Below, in pieces: positions 27,697 to 36,325 of a stretch of DNA of 64,000 nt. Position numbers and translations under genes: made by a program. Source of the stretch: a virus. Location: positions 1 to 64,000 of IMG/VR virus record IMGVR_UViG_3300027749_000111, one strand, 5' to 3'. The notes beneath the pieces are model-generated. The model saw only the letters and a program-made list of their open reading frames with translations, did no database searches and was not told where the DNA came from. Within the stretch, counting starts at the first letter, position 1. Each line of letters opens with the position of its first letter.

Positions 27697-30069
27697 ATGT
27701 CATCTCAAGACTGGAGTGCATCTGCGGAATTAAACCGTATGCGCACAGCTGGTATTACCGGATCAAGTAACCCTATTCGCAATCGCATTGAAACTCGCGA
27801 ACTGTTGAACAGAGTTAAAAATGGTTCGCTAGCAGATGACGTTATGCGAATGCCCACTGAAGGCAGGTCACGACTCAACAATCTTGGCAACGGCGTTAAC
27901 ATGGAAGGCATGGCCAAGACCATTGGTCGTACTGCTGCTGCCACTGGTAGCGATGCACAATGGGCATGGCCAAAGTTGCATGACCCCTTTGAATACTGGC
28001 GTGAACGCACCTGGTGGTTCAACATGGAAGACCCTGATGAGCAGACACGTAAAATTCGTGACTGGGCTCGTTTACTCTACACAACTCACCACCTTGTCCC
28101 CGGCCTAATTGATATTTACACTCGTTTTCCCTTGTTGGACATTGAGTTTGTTCACCACGATAAAAGAATCAGTGATTTTTACAATGAATTGTTCTTTGAT
28201 GGTTTGAACTATCAAGAATTCCTTTATGACCTTGGCCGTGAACACTGGACTGTTGGTGAAGTGTTTGCCATGGGCAGCTGGCACGATGGTATTGGTGCAT
28301 GGGAAGATGATGAAATCATCAATCCTAACGACGTTATTGTTGCTAAGAATCGTGCTCTTCGCACCTATCAATTCCACGTAAAAGTACCAGATGAAATTAA
28401 AAAGCTTATTGAACGACGTGACCCTTCTCAGGAATACCAGATGCTTATGCAGATGTATCCTGATGTTGTTGCCTGGGCTCGTCAAGACAAGGAAATTCCA
28501 GTTTCTGATGTGATCATGCAACAGATCAAATTCAAAACCAATCCTTGGTCTGAACATGGTACTCCAATCCTACTTAGAGCATTCCGTATGCTTATGCTTG
28601 AAGAGAGTCTTAACGCAGCCCAGGATGCCATTGCTGACCGTTTGTACTCACCATTGATCCTAGCCACCCTAGGACTCCCTGACGTTGACCAAGATGGTCC
28701 ATGGATTCCTGATGCTACTGAATTGCAATCATTGCGCAACGACCTCTCAATGGCCATTAACAGTGACTTCCGTTTGATGACATACCACCACGGTTTAACC
28801 ATTCAGAATGCTTTTGGTCGTGAAAGCATGCCACGTTTGGATGCAGACTTTATGCGAGTACAGACCAACGTCATGGGTGTATTTGGTATTGGTGCAGACT
28901 TGATCCAGGGCGGCCAAGGCGGTACTTATGCAAGCGGTGCGCTCAACCGTGAGCTAATCACCCAAATGCTTAGCACCTACCAGCACAAAATTGAAAAATT
29001 TATTCGTAAGCGTATGGAACCAGTGGCTGAACGTCAAGGACATTATGAAATGCGCAATATTGGCGGTCAAATGATTCCAATCATGGAAACAGTATTGATG
29101 GTTGATGAAGAAACAGGTGCTGAATACATTGAAAAGCGTCCTAAATTAGCTATTCCTGAAGTGCGCTTTCGCAGCATGAACTTGCGTGATGAAACAGTTG
29201 AACGTGGTTTCTTACAAAACTTAATGGCTGCAGGCTTTCCAATTTCATTGGGCACACTGGCTGTTAATATTCCAATTGATTTTGATGACGAAATTGAAAC
29301 TCGTCGCGAAGAAAAAGTCAAAACAGTAATTGCTGAACAAGAGTTCAAACGTGAATTGTTTCAACAGCTATTGGTGCAACAATTGCCAATCCCACCTGAA
29401 TACATTCAAGAATACCAGGCCTACCTTGCAATGCTAGAAAACCCTGCACTGGCTGCACAGCTGGCTCCAGGGGCTATTTCTGGCCTTGTTACGCCGCCAT
29501 CTGCTCCCAATATGACTGGAGTGCCCACACAACATAGTGATGCTGCTATTGGAGCGCAGATCTCACCACTTGTCAATCAAATGGCTGCACAACAACAAAC
29601 ACAACGTGGAACAGAAAGGCAACGTCCTTCTGAATCTTACGAACAAAAGAAAGATCAACCTAAGCCTAGCAAAAAAGGTCCAAAGAATGGTCCTCAAAAG
29701 AACAAGAAAAAGGCTAGTGCTGATGATGAAGACCTGACAACTAGTTTTGGTGAGGGTTTTAATCCATTGCAAGAACGTGTTGAATACGGTGGTCGTATGA
29801 AATTTGCTACACCAATGGAAAGTCGTAAGCGTCGTCGTATGAAATTGGCTACAGGCATGAAAGTAAATATAGACAATGATTATGAAAAGTTTGACGAAGA
29901 AGAATTTAAATTACACCTTGCAGCGCTTATAGAAGCAAGTGATGAATCTTTTATTCCAACACCAACTAACTTAGACGAACATAGCAGCGGTGAAGGTGGA
30001 ATGGATCAACCAGCACGCATACAAACTAACCCAGAAGAAAAGGGCGTAGGACATGAGCCAATTGTTTAA
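27697..30069 (+). CDS. Portal protein
   Basis: 790 residues, ATG 27697 behind AAGGAATATTAC. Portals form the dodecameric ring at one capsid vertex through which DNA is packed and released. The core resembles large phage portals: EYWRERTWWFNMEDPDEQT, a crown of helices with HTPILLRAFRMLMLEESL-like stem features (residues about 285-310), and the wing/clip region to about 550. The C-terminal 200 residues are an unusual tail: Gln/Pro-rich linker, Lys-rich RKK-type stretch, KKASADDE, then MKFATPMESRKRRRMKLATG. The last has two exact copies of the presumed protease motif, so the tail may be trimmed after assembly (inference). Confidence 0.88.
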   Translation: MSSQDWSASAELNRMRTAGITGSSNPIRNRIETRELLNRVKNGSLADDVMRMPTEGRSRLNNLGNGVNMEGMAKTIGRTAAATGSDAQWAWPKLHDPFEYWRERTWWFNMEDPDEQTRKIRDWARLLYTTHHLVPGLIDIYTRFPLLDIEFVHHDKRISDFYNELFFDGLNYQEFLYDLGREHWTVGEVFAMGSWHDGIGAWEDDEIINPNDVIVAKNRALRTYQFHVKVPDEIKKLIERRDPSQEYQMLMQMYPDVVAWARQDKEIPVSDVIMQQIKFKTNPWSEHGTPILLRAFRMLMLEESLNAAQDAIADRLYSPLILATLGLPDVDQDGPWIPDATELQSLRNDLSMAINSDFRLMTYHHGLTIQNAFGRESMPRLDADFMRVQTNVMGVFGIGADLIQGGQGGTYASGALNRELITQMLSTYQHKIEKFIRKRMEPVAERQGHYEMRNIGGQMIPIMETVLMVDEETGAEYIEKRPKLAIPEVRFRSMNLRDETVERGFLQNLMAAGFPISLGTLAVNIPIDFDDEIETRREEKVKTVIAEQEFKRELFQQLLVQQLPIPPEYIQEYQAYLAMLENPALAAQLAPGAISGLVTPPSAPNMTGVPTQHSDAAIGAQISPLVNQMAAQQQTQRGTERQRPSESYEQKKDQPKPSKKGPKNGPQKNKKKASADDEDLTTSFGEGFNPLQERVEYGGRMKFATPMESRKRRRMKLATGMKVNIDNDYEKFDEEEFKLHLAALIEASDESFIPTPTNLDEHSSGEGGMDQPARIQTNPEEKGVGHEPIV

Positions 30070-30247
30070 TGATAGCAACCCAAATATTTTACCCAAGGTG
30101 TCTTTTAATAAGCACAGCTTTTTAGACATTGTAAGCCCACTTGTTAAAATTGATATTATCAAGGAAGGCGAAGGTAAAATTGCTCGTAATGCTGGCAAAC
30201 TAGACCTTAGCAATAGCATTTATGAAAAATTGGATGAGGATGACTAA
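30053..30247 (+). CDS. Small acidic/helical protein after portal
   Basis: 64 residues, ATG 30053 overlapping the portal end by 17 bp, with GTAGGAC before it. MSQLFNDSNPNILPKVSFNK, then VSPLVKIDIIKEGEGKIARN and an acidic end (YEKLDEDD). No membrane segment. Coupled translation with the portal suggests an assembly or accessory role. Unassigned. Confidence 0.55.
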   Translation: MSQLFNDSNPNILPKVSFNKHSFLDIVSPLVKIDIIKEGEGKIARNAGKLDLSNSIYEKLDEDD

Positions 30248-30603
30248 TGCTAGCTTCCACTTTCTTTGATTCTAGCAATGCATGGTTTGGATATGTAGCC
30301 AATTTTTTCTTTGCTGCCACTGCATTTGGTGCAATTGGTAGAATGCTTTACAAAATTATTACAAAGCACTATGACAATAGGGTTAATGAAGTACGCGATG
30401 AAATGAATGTCCATTTCAAAGAAATCCTCGGTCAATACAAGCCCAATGGTGGTAGTAGCGGTAAAGACCAGTGGAATCGTATGGAATCCAAAGTGGATCA
30501 CCTTATGGGACTTGAACATCAAGTCGATAAATTGAGTAAATCCATAGACCGTCATCTTGGTTATCACGAAGGATTGCGTGCCGCACACGACGAAGAAGAA
30601 TAA
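30247..30603 (+). CDS. Single-span membrane protein with coiled coil
   Basis: 118 residues, ATG 30247 overlapping the previous stop. Residues about 12-36 (AWFGYVANFFFAATAFGAIGRML) form one transmembrane segment. It is followed by a charged coiled coil containing YDNRVNEVRDEMNVHFKEIL and MESKVDHLMGLEHQVDKLSK, and a His-containing end. This architecture is common for phage holin-like or spanin-like accessory proteins. It sits directly before the DUF1003 gene, so the two may act together at the membrane. Not a firm holin call. Confidence 0.6.
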   Translation: MLASTFFDSSNAWFGYVANFFFAATAFGAIGRMLYKIITKHYDNRVNEVRDEMNVHFKEILGQYKPNGGSSGKDQWNRMESKVDHLMGLEHQVDKLSKSIDRHLGYHEGLRAAHDEEE

Positions 30604-30606
30604 TAT

Positions 30607-30981
30607 ATGCGTACAATTAAAAAGGTAAGTCATTGGGATTTTCACCCACACGTACGCAGTGGTGATCAACGAACACTTGGAGAAAAATGTGCTGACATTA
30701 TGCGTCGTTCTATGGGTAGTTGGCCTTTTGTCTTTAGCTTCTGTGCCGTTATGGCGTGGTGGATGTGGTATAACAATACAACGCATCGTTCTTTTGATGC
30801 TTATCCTTTCATCCTGCTCAATCTCTGTTTGTCTACTCTCGCTGGTCTTCAAGGCGCTATTCTGCTTATAGCTGCCAAACGAGCAGATCGTATTCAAGCA
30901 GAACTTGCTGCTTACCACTTAAAGGTAAGCGAAGATCACCAGATAATGTTAGAACAATTAAAAGAAATGTTGTCCAAATAA
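30607..30981 (+). CDS. DUF1003 family membrane protein
   Basis: 124 residues, ATG 30607. The family hallmark is clear: a first span beginning MGSWPFVFSFCAVMAWWMW, then FDAYPFILLNLCLSTLAGLQ, and a charged helix after RADRIQAELAAYHLKVSE. DUF1003 proteins are two-span inner-membrane proteins of unknown biochemical role, found in bacteria and a number of phages. A position between portal and protease genes is unexpected for a lysis protein. It may be a moved host gene (inference). Confidence 0.85.
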   Translation: MRTIKKVSHWDFHPHVRSGDQRTLGEKCADIMRRSMGSWPFVFSFCAVMAWWMWYNNTTHRSFDAYPFILLNLCLSTLAGLQGAILLIAAKRADRIQAELAAYHLKVSEDHQIMLEQLKEMLSK

Positions 30982-31001
30982 AAATTCATTGTTAAGAAAC
31001 A

Positions 31002-31030
31002 TTACAACGATGTAAAACTTAATCTATTAT
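31002..31030 (+). promoter_or_regulatory. Possible promoter before the protease gene
   Basis: TTACAA at 31002-31007 and TATTAT at 31025-31030 with a 17-base spacer, in a 65-bp gap ahead of the ATG at 31047. A TGTAAA also lies at 31011 but without a matching partner hexamer. Weak evidence. Confidence 0.3.
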
Positions 31031-31046
31031 AGCAAAGGTTACGAAT

Positions 31047-31718
31047 ATGATTAAATTTGGCGCTCCCACTGTAACTTTAATGGGTAGAAGCGCACTGTCT
31101 AATATTAATTCTAATGTACAACCTATTGAATTGCATCATGTTAAACTAGAAGATTTTTCTAATTTTAAACCTGAAAAGGGTTTTGTTTATGTTGCTAGCC
31201 GTGCAATCAGTTCTCGTGTAAATGCCAACTATGATGGATGGCCTGTAGACCAAATTAAAAAAAGTTACAAATCATTTGTTGGTCGTCCAATCTATGTAGA
31301 ACACAACAATAGCGATCCAGATCGTGCGCGTGGAGTTATCCTAGATGCCATCTACAAAGAATCAAAGTTATCCAGTGGTATTGTTGATGCCAGCGTTTAT
31401 TGTTTGATGGAAGTCGATGCTCAAACCTTTCCCAAATTGGCCAGTGCCATTATGGAAGGCAAACTAAAGGCTGTGAGCATGGGTGCTGATGTAGAAGGCA
31501 CTCAGTGCAGCGCTTGCGGCAAGTATGCAAGCAAACCAAGCGAATACTGTGTGCATATCCCCAGACTAAAGGGGCGTACAGTAACAGTATACAAAGAAGG
31601 CAGCCGTTCAGAAAGCTTGGTATTTGAAAGTTGCATCAAGCCTAACTTTTTTGAATTGAGCTTTGTATTTGATCCAGCTGATGAAAGCGCCTGGGTTACA
31701 GACAAGAGGCGTTACTAA
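31047..31718 (+). CDS. Prohead maturation protease
   Basis: 223 residues, ATG 31047. It belongs to the herpesvirus-assemblin/T4-gp21-like serine proteases that cut scaffold and capsid proteins after prohead assembly. The catalytic His is in YVEHNNSDPD (His86), the Ser in AVSMGADVEG (Ser144), the family spacing. A Cys cluster follows Ser144 (CSACGKYASKPSEYCVH), a metal-binding insert seen in relatives from large phages. The gene precedes a zinc protein, scaffold and capsid genes, the standard order. Its target motif is discussed under findings. Confidence 0.85.
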   Translation: MIKFGAPTVTLMGRSALSNINSNVQPIELHHVKLEDFSNFKPEKGFVYVASRAISSRVNANYDGWPVDQIKKSYKSFVGRPIYVEHNNSDPDRARGVILDAIYKESKLSSGIVDASVYCLMEVDAQTFPKLASAIMEGKLKAVSMGADVEGTQCSACGKYASKPSEYCVHIPRLKGRTVTVYKEGSRSESLVFESCIKPNFFELSFVFDPADESAWVTDKRRY

Positions 31719-32512
31719 TGGAATTGGTAGTGCACGATAACTTAAAGATAGCATTAGAATTGTTGCGGTTGCCAAGCTTTTCACAACCAGTTGACAATTG
31801 CCCAAAGTGTGGTGTGTCTAGTTTTTCAATAAAAAATGATGGTATATGTCAGAACCGTACAACTTGTGGTTATATTGATCCTCAAGTTGAAGCTGATATG
31901 GCTGCCTGGCAACAGGCTACAATGCTCCAACAACAAATTAACGAAGAAAAGAACCAAGACCTTGGCAAATCAAAACCAAAGGCAAAGAATAAAAAGAAGG
32001 CTATCAGAGAGGCTGCTCAACAGAGCCCATCTGTACCCATTAAAAATTATAATAATTCTTTAGAAATTTCTGAAGCAAAAAGATGTAAAATGTGTGGTGA
32101 AAAGAGTATAGTAGATGGTAACTGTACTACAAGAATGCCAGACGGTGGCCTTTGTGCAGGAACAAAAGCTATATTTGATATAGAATCAAAAGAGTTTACT
32201 GGTATTGATGAAAAAGCTTTAGACATTAGAGGCCCCAAAATCAGGCCAACTTTTACTGTTTGGAACAGTCCAGCAAAGAAAAAAATAAAAGCTTCAAAGA
32301 ATATCTTAGATTTAAAAATCTCACTAACAATAGATCCCAGGGCTGTACCGCCAGGAACTATGTTAGACAACAGCATTGTTGTAGCAGATGAACCTGCTAC
32401 AAGAGCGCAAGAAATGTTAGAGATCGATGCACAGATGCAAGCAAGGCAAAAGCTTGATGCATCAATGCAACAAGGTCAATCTGACACTGATACAGAAACA
32501 ACCAATAGCTAG
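31718..32512 (+). CDS. Zinc-ribbon protein between protease and scaffold
   Basis: 264 residues, ATG 31718 overlapping the protease stop (TAATG). The N-terminal zinc ribbon reads CPKCGVSSFS...CQNRTTCGYID. A Lys-rich coil (QQQINEEKNQDLGKSKPKAK) follows, then a second ribbon CKMCGEKSIVDGNCTTRMPDGGLC near residue 125. The rest is polar with a helical end. Translational coupling to the protease suggests it acts in prohead formation, perhaps as a scaffold partner or protease cofactor (inference). Confidence 0.65.
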   Translation: MELVVHDNLKIALELLRLPSFSQPVDNCPKCGVSSFSIKNDGICQNRTTCGYIDPQVEADMAAWQQATMLQQQINEEKNQDLGKSKPKAKNKKKAIREAAQQSPSVPIKNYNNSLEISEAKRCKMCGEKSIVDGNCTTRMPDGGLCAGTKAIFDIESKEFTGIDEKALDIRGPKIRPTFTVWNSPAKKKIKASKNILDLKISLTIDPRAVPPGTMLDNSIVVADEPATRAQEMLEIDAQMQARQKLDASMQQGQSDTDTETTNS

Positions 32513-32520
32513 GAGCTACC

Positions 32521-34047
32521 ATGAGTCGTTTTGATGACGAATTAATCAAGCAAGCTGAAAACGCCTACGAACTTCGTGTTGGTCCAGGTGCTGTTCAAAC
32601 ACCCCGCCAGATTCCCCACATTCAAAATATTCAACCCTATGCTGATGCTTTGGTCCCAGCAGAAACTGGCATTAGCAACCAAATGAATTTGACCAGTGCT
32701 GATCGCCCTGTTACCAGAATGCTTGATGTTCGTGACCTTGACGCCGCTGACCCAGCTGGTGGAAAACCTGGTGAAATTGTTGGTATGCCTGGCATGAGCA
32801 ATGTATACGCTTTGGGCGGACCAGACCCAGTTATCCAACCGGGCGCTCTTGTTCCCAGCACTGGCTTTGGTGGTGACATTGCTGGCCTGCCACAAGGCAG
32901 TCTTGGCGTTCTTCCAAAGGCTGCTAGCATAAACCCAATTGATGAAAGTTTGTATCAAGTTTACAAGGCTAGCCGCGAAGTGCGTGATGCAATTGCTAGT
33001 GAAATTGATTTTGATTTTGGTAATTTGATCACTGCTAGCAATGAAGCATCTACAGTAATGCGTTTTGCTAGTGCTGACAATGAAATCAATCAAATTATTG
33101 GCACCGTTGCCAACATTGTACTTGACATTGAAAATGACCTTATTGAAACTGGTGATTTTAAGCAGGCTAGTGCTGACCTTGAATCATTGGAAGGTTTATT
33201 GGATGATGTTAACAAGTACGCTAAAAAGAAGAACTGCACCAGTTGCAAGGGTGAAGGTTGCGATGAATGCAAAGACGAAGAGGGTACCACAGCTGCCAAG
33301 AAGAAAAAGAAGGGCATGCCACCTTGGCTAAAGAAAAAAGGTGACGACGACGAAGACGACGACGACGAAGACGAAGATGATGAATGCAGCAATTGTCATG
33401 GTAAAGGTTGTGACAAGTGCAAGAAATCCAAGTCAAAGAAGAAAAAGAAGGCTTCTGCTTATTATGCCACCAACGGTAACCAGGAGACTGGTGTCACCAT
33501 TGACGTTCGTGATCTTGATGATCAAGCCGGGTTGTTTAGCCGTTTGAAAGTTATGACTCCTGACTTTACCACCAATCCTCTTGACGCTGAAGAAATCAAT
33601 GCTGAAGATGCTGGTTACGTTAAATTTTACAATGATGGTTCTTCGACCGGTATCATACCTGGACAAGAGCCTCACAAGACGGAGGTATTCCCAATGGATG
33701 GCACTAACCCTGCTTATGTTCCTTACCAGAATGCTCTCGGTGCCGTACAGGCTAGCCGTGAACGTATCTTTGATTCTCTGCAAGTTGTAGAGCGTCTCGA
33801 GAAGCTTGGAATGGTCAGTAGTGATGACCGTGCCAAGCACCTCGCTAAATTTGAGCAGATGTCCGATTCTAAGCTTGCTGGTTTTAAAGCTAGTTTGGAC
33901 ATGCTTGAAGAGTCTGGGGCTCGTCAACCCCGGAGCCAGAAATTGGCAAGTGGTTCTAGCCGCCTGCCAGAAATGGGTCGGTTGACAACGGCCTCAACAG
34001 TTAATCGTCAGCAGCTTTCCGCTGATGACTGGCTGATGACACTTTAA
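32521..34047 (+). CDS. Scaffold-like head protein with many tag motifs and zinc/acidic insert
   Basis: 508 residues, ATG 32521 behind TAGGAGCTACC. Its place between protease and decoration/capsid genes is where scaffold genes lie. Helical regions alternate with short motifs of the K/R-x-A-S type: LPKAAS, YKASRE, ITASNE, RFASADNE, KQASADLE, KKASAYYA, KLASGS and LTTAST. These would be cut many times if that is the protease site. An insert at about residues 235-315 has two CxxCxGxGCxxC-like zinc units around a near-pure Asp/Glu run and Lys-rich stretches. Such a zinc/acid/base insert is unusual for a scaffold. Confidence 0.65.
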   Translation: MSRFDDELIKQAENAYELRVGPGAVQTPRQIPHIQNIQPYADALVPAETGISNQMNLTSADRPVTRMLDVRDLDAADPAGGKPGEIVGMPGMSNVYALGGPDPVIQPGALVPSTGFGGDIAGLPQGSLGVLPKAASINPIDESLYQVYKASREVRDAIASEIDFDFGNLITASNEASTVMRFASADNEINQIIGTVANIVLDIENDLIETGDFKQASADLESLEGLLDDVNKYAKKKNCTSCKGEGCDECKDEEGTTAAKKKKKGMPPWLKKKGDDDEDDDDEDEDDECSNCHGKGCDKCKKSKSKKKKKASAYYATNGNQETGVTIDVRDLDDQAGLFSRLKVMTPDFTTNPLDAEEINAEDAGYVKFYNDGSSTGIIPGQEPHKTEVFPMDGTNPAYVPYQNALGAVQASRERIFDSLQVVERLEKLGMVSSDDRAKHLAKFEQMSDSKLAGFKASLDMLEESGARQPRSQKLASGSSRLPEMGRLTTASTVNRQQLSADDWLMTL

Positions 34048-34070
34048 CCCCTACCTAAGGAGAAAGAAAC

Positions 34071-34592
34071 ATGCTGCAACTTAATAGCGTAGCCAACGTT
34101 GGGGTACACCGTACGTGCACCCCATTGTACGAAAAGTACGAGGCTACACCATACAACACATTCCTGGACCCCAGTGACACGACCAATATCTATTCAGGTA
34201 TGGTCATGTACCGCACTGGTCCTGACACTGTTGCCAATGCTGGTACAGCTGCGTCTGGAGTCGGTGCAAAGCCTTTTGGCCTCAGCTGCTTGGACCGCAA
34301 TCCCAACATTGACGATGTAACCCAGGTTGGTATCAACTCTTGGGCTGTTTGGCTTGGAGGAAGCAACGCTTTCTTTACACTGACTGCTCCTGCCTTTGAC
34401 ACCACTCAGGCTTACAACGTTTTGACTACTGGTGCTCGTACGCTTCTGTACACCGCTTCCGGTACTGGTCAGGTAACTGCGGTTTCTGGTGCTGCCACCA
34501 CACTTGCTTCAGTTCCTGTCGCTGAGCTGATCGATGTTATCAGCCCAACACAAATTGTTGTCCGCCTTGTTCCATTCGGCGCTACAGCCTAA
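34071..34592 (+). CDS. Capsid decoration protein candidate
   Basis: 173 residues, ATG 34071 behind CTAAGGAGAAAGAAAC, a strong ribosome site. It is almost wholly beta-predicted, Thr/Val/Ala-rich, with one Cys each in an early CTPLYEKYE and middle SCLDRNP. No charge tracts. It lies directly before the major capsid gene, shares that gene's C-ending codon preference, and so is probably made in high amounts. Small beta proteins in this position usually stabilise or decorate the capsid lattice; exact family not recognised. Confidence 0.65.
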   Translation: MLQLNSVANVGVHRTCTPLYEKYEATPYNTFLDPSDTTNIYSGMVMYRTGPDTVANAGTAASGVGAKPFGLSCLDRNPNIDDVTQVGINSWAVWLGGSNAFFTLTAPAFDTTQAYNVLTTGARTLLYTASGTGQVTAVSGAATTLASVPVAELIDVISPTQIVVRLVPFGATA

Positions 34593-34611
34593 CCCTGAAA
34601 GGTAAATAAAC

Positions 34612-35625
34612 ATGAGTAACATTTTCCCTAATGGCGCTGTAGCCGATCACCTGGCTCCACGCGTTGCAAAGAAGTCTGATGACTACGTTGCTGGAATCGT
34701 AGAGGCTCAAGAGCGTCTCGCTTCGGCTACTGGTCGTAAGACTGCTTCCCGTGATGAGAAGCAACGCCGCCTCGCCGGTATCCTTGCTGACAAGGACAAC
34801 TACATGGTCCGTTTGGGCCAGGGTATGATTGGTCCAATCCAGTTGAAGCTTCGTTACCAGGGTATGACCCGTAACGTGCTGCTGGAAGACCCATTGACTC
34901 CTGGTGTACCAGTCATGTACGACGTACTTGACGAATACGGTCAGGCCTATATTCTTTCTGGTAACGAAGGTGAAGTCCGTGTGACACCCTTCGAAGGCAA
35001 GAAGGTTCCAGTACGTTTGTTCCGTATTGCTACCTTCCCCCAGATCAAGAAGGAAGACCTCTGGTACCTGCGTGTTAACATCGTTGAGTATGCTCAGGAC
35101 ATGAGCAAGCAAGCTATCATGATGCAGGAAGACGCTCGTCTTATCACTGTGCTTGAGGCTGCTATCAACAACTACGCTGTTGACCCCAACCACGTTGTTA
35201 GCCCCAACCACATCGTCAACGAACTGTCGGGTTACATTACCCCAGACTCGATGTACGACCTGGTTGCCCTGATTGAAGTCCACCAGTTGGAGGCCAGTCG
35301 TCTTTTGTTCAACCCAATCGACTACCGTGACCTCTACAAGTGGGACATCAACCAGACCGGTTGGGCCTTCAAGGACCGCGTTGTTGCCGGTGAGCGTATC
35401 GTTCAATTTGGTGGCTTCCAAGTTCAGCGTTCGATTGAAGTACCTCAGGGTACTGTTTACATGACCCCAAGCCCCGAGTTCCTCGGTGTCTTCCCAGTCA
35501 TGTACTCGCTCGACGTCGAAGAGAACCACACCCCTGAGAAGTTCCACAAGGGTTGGGTCATGGACGAGCTCGTTAGTGAGATTGTTCTTAACCCCCGTGG
35601 TTTGGGCAAGATCGTTAAGGCCTAG
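34612..35625 (+). CDS. Major capsid protein (HK97 fold)
   Basis: 337 residues, ATG 34612. HK97-fold landmarks: a helical N-terminal region (to about residue 60), an E-loop-like segment with LRYQGMTRNVLLEDPLTPG, a long spine helix (SKQAIMMQEDARLITVLEAA) and P- and A-domain strands. It ends NPRGLGKIVKA. Three candidate cleavage motifs lie in the first 56 residues: RLAS (35-38), KTAS (43-46) and RLAG (53-56), consistent with proteolytic maturation. Codons are more GC-rich and C-ending than in the rest of the window, as expected for the most abundant protein. A strong hairpin follows the gene. Confidence 0.88.
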   Translation: MSNIFPNGAVADHLAPRVAKKSDDYVAGIVEAQERLASATGRKTASRDEKQRRLAGILADKDNYMVRLGQGMIGPIQLKLRYQGMTRNVLLEDPLTPGVPVMYDVLDEYGQAYILSGNEGEVRVTPFEGKKVPVRLFRIATFPQIKKEDLWYLRVNIVEYAQDMSKQAIMMQEDARLITVLEAAINNYAVDPNHVVSPNHIVNELSGYITPDSMYDLVALIEVHQLEASRLLFNPIDYRDLYKWDINQTGWAFKDRVVAGERIVQFGGFQVQRSIEVPQGTVYMTPSPEFLGVFPVMYSLDVEENHTPEKFHKGWVMDELVSEIVLNPRGLGKIVKA

Positions 35626-35640
35626 TCTTAACCCTCGCAA

Positions 35641-35676
35641 TGGGTGGGGTCTAGGTGCTTTCCTAGGCCCCACCCA
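35641..35676 (+). terminator. Strong hairpin after the major capsid gene
   Basis: TGGGTGGGGTCTAGG and CCTAGGCCCCACCCA pair over 15 bp with one G-U wobble; loop TGCTTT. No long U-run follows (GCUGUAAAAAAUG), so it may act as a terminator, a partial attenuator or a 3'-end stabiliser of the abundant capsid message. Confidence 0.75.
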
Positions 35677-35758
35677 GCTGTAAAAAATGTATTAAAAGCA
35701 ATTCTAGAATTCCTAGATTTGTTAGGGCAAATAGCCCCTTGAAACAAGGAGAATTAAA

Positions 35759-36322
35759 ATGGCAAGAACAGTATCTCGTAGTGGTGATAACGGAGAATCA
35801 ACTCCAGTCCCAGTGGTTGCTCTAGATGGTTTCATCGAAGAGCACAAGGCTGACCCTGCAGACCTGAGTGCAGCAAGGATCCCAACGGCTCCAGCAGCAT
35901 TCACAGGAATGAAGGAAGTTCAGACTGCTGACTGGATTGAGAATCTTATGACCAGTGCAACAGTATTCTCAAGCCCCAAAGGTAGCTTCAAGCTAGCTTC
36001 CGCAGGTATCCACGGTAGCATCCAGCCAATTGCGGCTGAGATCCGACAGGATCCATATGTACTAAGAGCAGTACAACGTGGTCGAATTGCCTTCATCACT
36101 GAAGAAAAGGCCATGGAAAAGATCGCTACTCTTGCAGATGAAAGCAGTACAAGTGAAACCCACATGGATCGCCTTCGTGAGAGTCTTAATGCTGGTGCCA
36201 GCGAAAACAATGGGATGTACAAAATTCCATTGCCAGATGAAGCAGAGCCAAAGGGCAAGTCACAAAGCTTTGAAGAGGTCTGGGCAACAAGCACTAGCAT
36301 GCCAACAAATTTAAATAAATAA
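35759..36322 (+). CDS. Head-region protein, unrecognised
   Basis: 187 residues, ATG 35759 behind AAGGAGAATTAAA. It starts MARTVSRSGDNGEST and has SFKLASAGIHGS near residue 76, a tag-like motif. A helical second half follows (EEKAMEKIATLADESS; HMDRLRESLNAGASEN). Position after the capsid gene suggests an accessory head or completion protein. No family recognised. It is bracketed by hairpins at 35641 and 36326. Confidence 0.65.
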   Translation: MARTVSRSGDNGESTPVPVVALDGFIEEHKADPADLSAARIPTAPAAFTGMKEVQTADWIENLMTSATVFSSPKGSFKLASAGIHGSIQPIAAEIRQDPYVLRAVQRGRIAFITEEKAMEKIATLADESSTSETHMDRLRESLNAGASENNGMYKIPLPDEAEPKGKSQSFEEVWATSTSMPTNLNK

Positions 36323-36325
36323 CCC

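Noticed and set aside
34582-35673. 363-residue frame antisense to the major capsid gene
   Set aside because: It is a shadow of the capsid gene's codon bias; no ribosome site and composition unlike other proteins here.
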